The notes under the pieces are model-generated. The model saw only the letters and a program-made list of their open reading frames with translations. It did not search any database and was not told the origin of the DNA. A stretch of 64,000 nucleotides of DNA from assembly GCA_046350295.1 (NCBI GenBank), contig JAXMAR010000008.1:1-64000 (forward strand), written 5' to 3'. Positions 61,366 to 64,000 of this stretch are shown here, piece by piece; positions within the stretch are counted from its first letter, which is position 1; each line of letters opens with the position of its first letter. Origin of the DNA: JAXMAR01 sp046350295. Its GTDB lineage: Bacteria > Planctomycetota > Planctomycetia > Gemmatales > Gemmataceae. A program made the position numbers and the translations under genes.

Positions 61366-61516
61366 GAAGGAGCGGGGCGCCGGCGAGGGCGTCTCGAAGC
61401 GTTCGGAGGACTGGGGCGCCGCGCTTTCGCAGCGAAGCGGGATTGGCTGGGTGGGCTCGATCTATATTAAGGCGGCTTCGCGCCGAGGTCAAATAGTCCA
61501 AACGCCCGGCCTCTGG

Positions 61517-61803
61517 AATTCGCCGAAGAAGACATGCCCGTCACTCTCTCCACTCCGATTCACCGAATCTCCCAAGCCGAGTTCGCCGAGGTGACCGACG
61601 AGTTCGAACGGATGATCGGGTTACTCCTCAGACAAAAACATTGGGGGCAAAAAAAGCCCCTGCCCAAAGCTGATGCCTGCCGCTCTTCATTTTTTGCCCC
61701 CAATGTTTTTGCCTCTCGAATTCAACGGGAGAAGACATGCCCATCACCCTCCCCACTCCGATTCACCGAATCTCCCAAGCCGAGTTCGCCGAGATCGCTT
61801 TCG
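61517..61803 (+). repeat. Direct duplication of the 5' end of the GxxExxY gene
   Basis: About 75 bases around GACATGCCC and CCGATTCACCGAATCTCCC occur at 61517-61595 and 61718-61798 with a few mismatches. Between them lies the hairpin element 61633-61711. Confidence 0.85.
61633..61711. repeat. Hairpin repeat CAAAAACATTGGGGGCAAAA, copy 1
   Basis: A perfect 22-bp inverted repeat (61633-61654 with 61690-61711) around a 35-base loop. Confidence 0.92.
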
Positions 61804-62334
61804 AAGTCATGCGGCACGCGAAGCGCCATCTGGTGTTCAGCTTGCCGTGGGCGAGGTCGCACAGCATCAGATACTGGAGGAGCTGAGCACGATGCTGACG
61901 GGAAAGAGACGCGACGGCCTTGAACTCGAAGACCCGGCGCCGCACAACTTCACGACTTCTTCATCGACGTCCTCGTCGGCACGGGCGCACCTCGAGCGCC
62001 CATCGATCTGGCCTTCCATTCCTTCCACAAACGCCTCCGCGACCTCGGCGCCGGCCTCGGCATCGCGCTGTATGAGGAAGCGGTGACGCATGCCTTCGGA
62101 GGCGCGGAAAAGGTCGAGGCCGAGGCGCAAGTCGACCTGGACGGACGCCCGCTGGGACAGCAGCGCGTTCGCCTCATCGCCCCAGACATCGCCTTCAAGA
62201 TCACCGCTCTCGACGGCCCGCTCGACGACTTCGAAGCCCACGCCCGCCGCTTCCTGGCCCACACCCGCCTGCACAGCATCGCCTGGGTCAACATCACGAT
62301 AAAGAAGGTCTCGTTCACGACACTCCAACGGTGA
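61737..62334 (+). pseudogene. Scrambled GxxExxY-protein pseudogene
   Basis: ATG 61737 begins PITLPTPIHRISQAEFAEIA, the usual start, but soon runs into unrelated sequence. About 110 bases (61830-61945) encode the family's central block only on the opposite strand (FEFKAVASLSRQHRAQLLQY, LMLCDLAHGKL), so this piece is inverted. The C-terminal part is back on the plus strand (YEEAVTHAFGGAEKVEAEAQ, LIAPDIAFKITALDGPLDDF, LHSIAWVNITIKKVSFTTLQ) up to TGA 62334. Function of the family is unknown. Clearly non-functional. Confidence 0.8.
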
Positions 62335-62347
62335 CAGGAGAACCCCA

Positions 62348-62417
62348 GGCAAAAACATTAGGGGCAAAAAAATCTGATTCCTCGGACTCCTTTTTTTCTG
62401 CCCCTAATGTTTTTGCC
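62348..62417. repeat. Hairpin repeat GGCAAAAACATTAGGGGCAA, copy 2
   Basis: Arms 62348-62372 and 62391-62417 form a 25-bp stem with one bulge. Same element type as 61633-61711. Confidence 0.9.
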
Positions 62418-62508
62418 GGCGATTTGAGAACCATGAGCAGACGTTCGCCCATCGCGGTCAAGACGGCCACGCCGCCGTGCCAAGGAGCCAAGCTTTTGGC
62501 ATAGGCTC

Positions 62509-62537
62509 TTGACAACCTCCCCTCCCTCATGTTAAAA
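62509..62537 (+). promoter_or_regulatory. Candidate sigma-70 promoter of the BlaI-like gene
   Basis: A perfect -35 TTGACA (62509-62514), 17-base spacer and TTAAAA as -10 (62532-62537), 33 bases before ATG 62570. A BlaI operator palindrome was not evident. Confidence 0.35.
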
Positions 62538-62569
62538 ACTTGGCATCCCCAAACCGTAAAGGATGTGCG

Positions 62570-62977
62570 ATGGCCGAACTCCCTCGAACCGAGAACCTGA
62601 GCCGGCGCGAGCGCCAGATCATGGAAGTGGTCTATCGCCTCGGCGAGGCCAGCGCGGCGCGGGTCCACGCCGAATTGCCCGACGCCCCGTCGCGGACGGC
62701 CGTTCGCACCTTCCTCCGCATCCTGGAGGACAAGGGGTTGTTGCAGCACCGCCAGAGCGGGCAGGCGTTTCTTTATGTGCCGGTGCAGCCGCGCGAGCGC
62801 GAGGCGCGCCACGCCTTCCGCCGCGTCCTTACCACCTTCTTCGAAGGATCGCTCGAGAAAGCGCTGGCCGCGCACCTCGGCGACGCCGCGGACCTCTCCG
62901 CGGAAGAGTTGGCCCGTCTTGCCGACCTCATTCGCCAGGCGCGCAAGAACGAGAGCAAGAAAGGGGACCAGTCATGA
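62570..62977 (+). CDS. BlaI/MecI/CopY-family transcriptional repressor
   Basis: ATG 62570 with AAAGGA upstream; 135 residues. Winged-helix domain at ~9-80 (LSRRERQIMEVVYRLGEASA, SRTAVRTFLRILEDKGLLQH) and C-terminal dimer helices (LTTFFEGSLEKALAAHLGD) are the BlaI pattern. Its ATGA stop/start overlaps the downstream M56 peptidase gene, the standard BlaI-BlaR1 pair, in which peptidase activation lifts repression. The regulated target need not be a beta-lactamase in planctomycetes; none is visible. Confidence 0.92.
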   Translation: MAELPRTENLSRRERQIMEVVYRLGEASAARVHAELPDAPSRTAVRTFLRILEDKGLLQHRQSGQAFLYVPVQPREREARHAFRRVLTTFFEGSLEKALAAHLGDAADLSAEELARLADLIRQARKNESKKGDQS

Positions 62978-64000
62978 CCACGTCTCTCGCCTGGTTGCTC
63001 GTCCTTCTGGTCCGGGCCACGCTCTGGCTCGCCCTGGTCTGCCTCGCCGCCTGCGCCTTCCATCGCGCGGCCGCGGCGCGCCGTCATCTGGTGTGGACGG
63101 CGGGCTTGATCGGCCTTTTGCTCCTGCCTTTCGTCTCCCTGGCGTTGCCCCATTGGGGCGTCGTCTCGCCGGTGACGCTGGCGCCCACGCCCCCGCACGT
63201 ACCCGCCGTCGCCCTCGCTTCCGACGATCTTCCCGCCTGGCTCTTCCCGACGCCCCTCGAAGTCAAGCAGACCATTCCTCCCGTCCCCCCGCCGCCGGCC
63301 GACGCGCCCGTCCAGGCTGCGGCGCCCGCGCTCGACCCCGCGCCCGGCCCCGCCGTCACCCTCCCCGCCCTTTCCACCGTCCTGGTCGCCGTCTGGCTCG
63401 CCGGCGTCCTCCTCTTTCTCGCCTGGATCACCCTTGGCGTCCTCATGTTGCACCGCCTCGGCCGCCGCGCCGCTCCTGTCTCCGACGGGCCCCTCGCCGA
63501 CGCCTGCGAGGACCTGGCGGCCGATCTCGGCCTCGCCCCCGCCCCGCTCCTGCTCCGCTCGCGCGAACGCGCCATCCCGATGACCTGGGGCCTCGTCCGG
63601 GCCAAGATCCTCCTGCCCCACGACGCCCTGCAGTGGTCGCAACAGCGCCTGCGCCTCGTGCTCCTCCATGAGCTGGGACATGTGCGGCGTCGCGATTGCT
63701 TGACTCAGTTCCTCGGCCTTCTGGCACGCGCCCTCTTCTGGTTCCATCCGCTCGTCTGGTTCGCCGCGCGCCGCCAGCGCGCGGAGCAGGAACACGCCTG
63801 CGACGACCTCGTCCTCTCCCGCGGCGCCGACGCCCCCGATTACGCCGCCCATCTGCTCGAGATCAGCGCCCGCCTTCCCGCCTCGCATATCGCCTCCCTG
63901 GTGGCCCCGGCGACGGCGCAGGGCAAGACCCTCGAACGCCGCCTCCGCGCCCTCCTCGACACCAAGCAAAAACGCCGGCCCTGGTCCCGCTTCGGCCGCG
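62974..64000 (+). CDS. BlaR1/MecR1-like M56 peptidase (3' end cut by window edge)
   Basis: ATG 62974 overlaps the repressor stop by 4 bases. The first ~170 residues contain four hydrophobic spans (LVLLVRATLWLALVCLAACA; TAGLIGLLLLPFVSLALP; VLVAVWLAGVLLFLAWITLG) with a Pro-rich loop. The cytosolic zinc site is H232-E233-L-G-H236 (HELGHVRRRDCLTQ), followed by a final visible span and EQEHACDDLVLSRGA (third ligand Glu). The frame is open to the right edge, so any sensor/C-terminal domain is outside. It presumably cleaves or signals to the BlaI-like repressor. Confidence 0.9.
   Translation, partial: MTTSLAWLLVLLVRATLWLALVCLAACAFHRAAAARRHLVWTAGLIGLLLLPFVSLALPHWGVVSPVTLAPTPPHVPAVALASDDLPAWLFPTPLEVKQTIPPVPPPPADAPVQAAAPALDPAPGPAVTLPALSTVLVAVWLAGVLLFLAWITLGVLMLHRLGRRAAPVSDGPLADACEDLAADLGLAPAPLLLRSRERAIPMTWGLVRAKILLPHDALQWSQQRLRLVLLHELGHVRRRDCLTQFLGLLARALFWFHPLVWFAARRQRAEQEHACDDLVLSRGADAPDYAAHLLEISARLPASHIASLVAPATAQGKTLERRLRALLDTKQKRRPWSRFGR

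Overview
The window looks like chromosomal DNA of a high-GC planctomycete, most likely Gemmatales/Gemmataceae-like. Supporting evidence is a DUF1559-type prepilin-like secreted protein, BBP7- and bbp2-like outer-membrane barrels, planctomycete-style leucine-rich repeats, many small exported proteins of unknown function, a caspase-like membrane protein, DUF6263-like and YCII-like proteins, and a high density of dispersed palindromic repeats. No rRNA and no CRISPR array was seen. One tRNA (Gly, GCC) is present. Dense antisense reading frames are an effect of GC-rich third codon positions and were ignored.

Layout. 1-4.8 kb: an exported M1 aminopeptidase (cut by the left edge), a TraR/DksA-type zinc-finger regulator with a clear terminator, an HtrA/DegP-like protease, and a 31-residue single-span membrane protein. 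4.9-10 kb is accessory and decaying: a radical-SAM HemN-like gene broken by many small indels, an IS110-family transposase remnant, three small genes (exported unknown, SMI1/KNR4, membrane unknown) with attC-like junction sequence, and two dispersed repeats. 10-16 kb: a long caspase-like/transmembrane/carboxypeptidase-regulatory gene that lacks the catalytic cysteine and is interrupted in the middle, then a BBP7 barrel. 16-19.6 kb: a LOR/SDH-domain (archaeal-type ornithine cyclodeaminase-like) enzyme followed by two tandem PII-like proteins behind a sigma-54-like promoter, suggesting a nitrogen-related neighbourhood. 19.8-25.8 kb: a bbp2-like porin, a ydaO-type c-di-AMP riboswitch directly upstream of an APC permease with cytosolic USP-like domains, and a DUF6263-like protein.

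25.8-44.6 kb: pirin, an unknown membrane protein paired with an FHA-GAF-class III nucleotide cyclase, an exported gluzincin peptidase, a YCII-like protein, an exported LRR protein, a PH-like membrane protein, an AI-2E/PerM transporter with a C-terminal extension, a His/Tyr-rich exported protein, an acid-ceramidase-like Ntn hydrolase, an NHL-repeat protein, and a convergent pair of large exported carbohydrate-related proteins (GH42-like and beta-helix). 44.6-53.4 kb: gatB, then a second accessory patch with a GNAT toxin-antitoxin pair, a GIY-YIG-like protein, decayed Rpn-like and metallophosphoesterase genes, a complete ISL3-type element with perfect 8-bp target duplication but a frameshifted transposase, and a second APC permease with one frameshift.

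53.4-64 kb: tRNA-Gly, trigger factor, a 0.6-kb complex of nested palindromes and tandem repeats, the DUF1559 protein with a downstream lipoprotein, a P1B-type ATPase fused in one reading frame to an HflK/SPFH module (the most striking gene here), a scrambled GxxExxY pseudogene carrying hairpin repeats, and a BlaI-BlaR1/M56 regulatory pair that runs off the right edge. Two repeat families lie inside conserved genes without breaking the frame (M1 peptidase and P-type ATPase). All functional statements are from reading sequence motifs; no database search was run.
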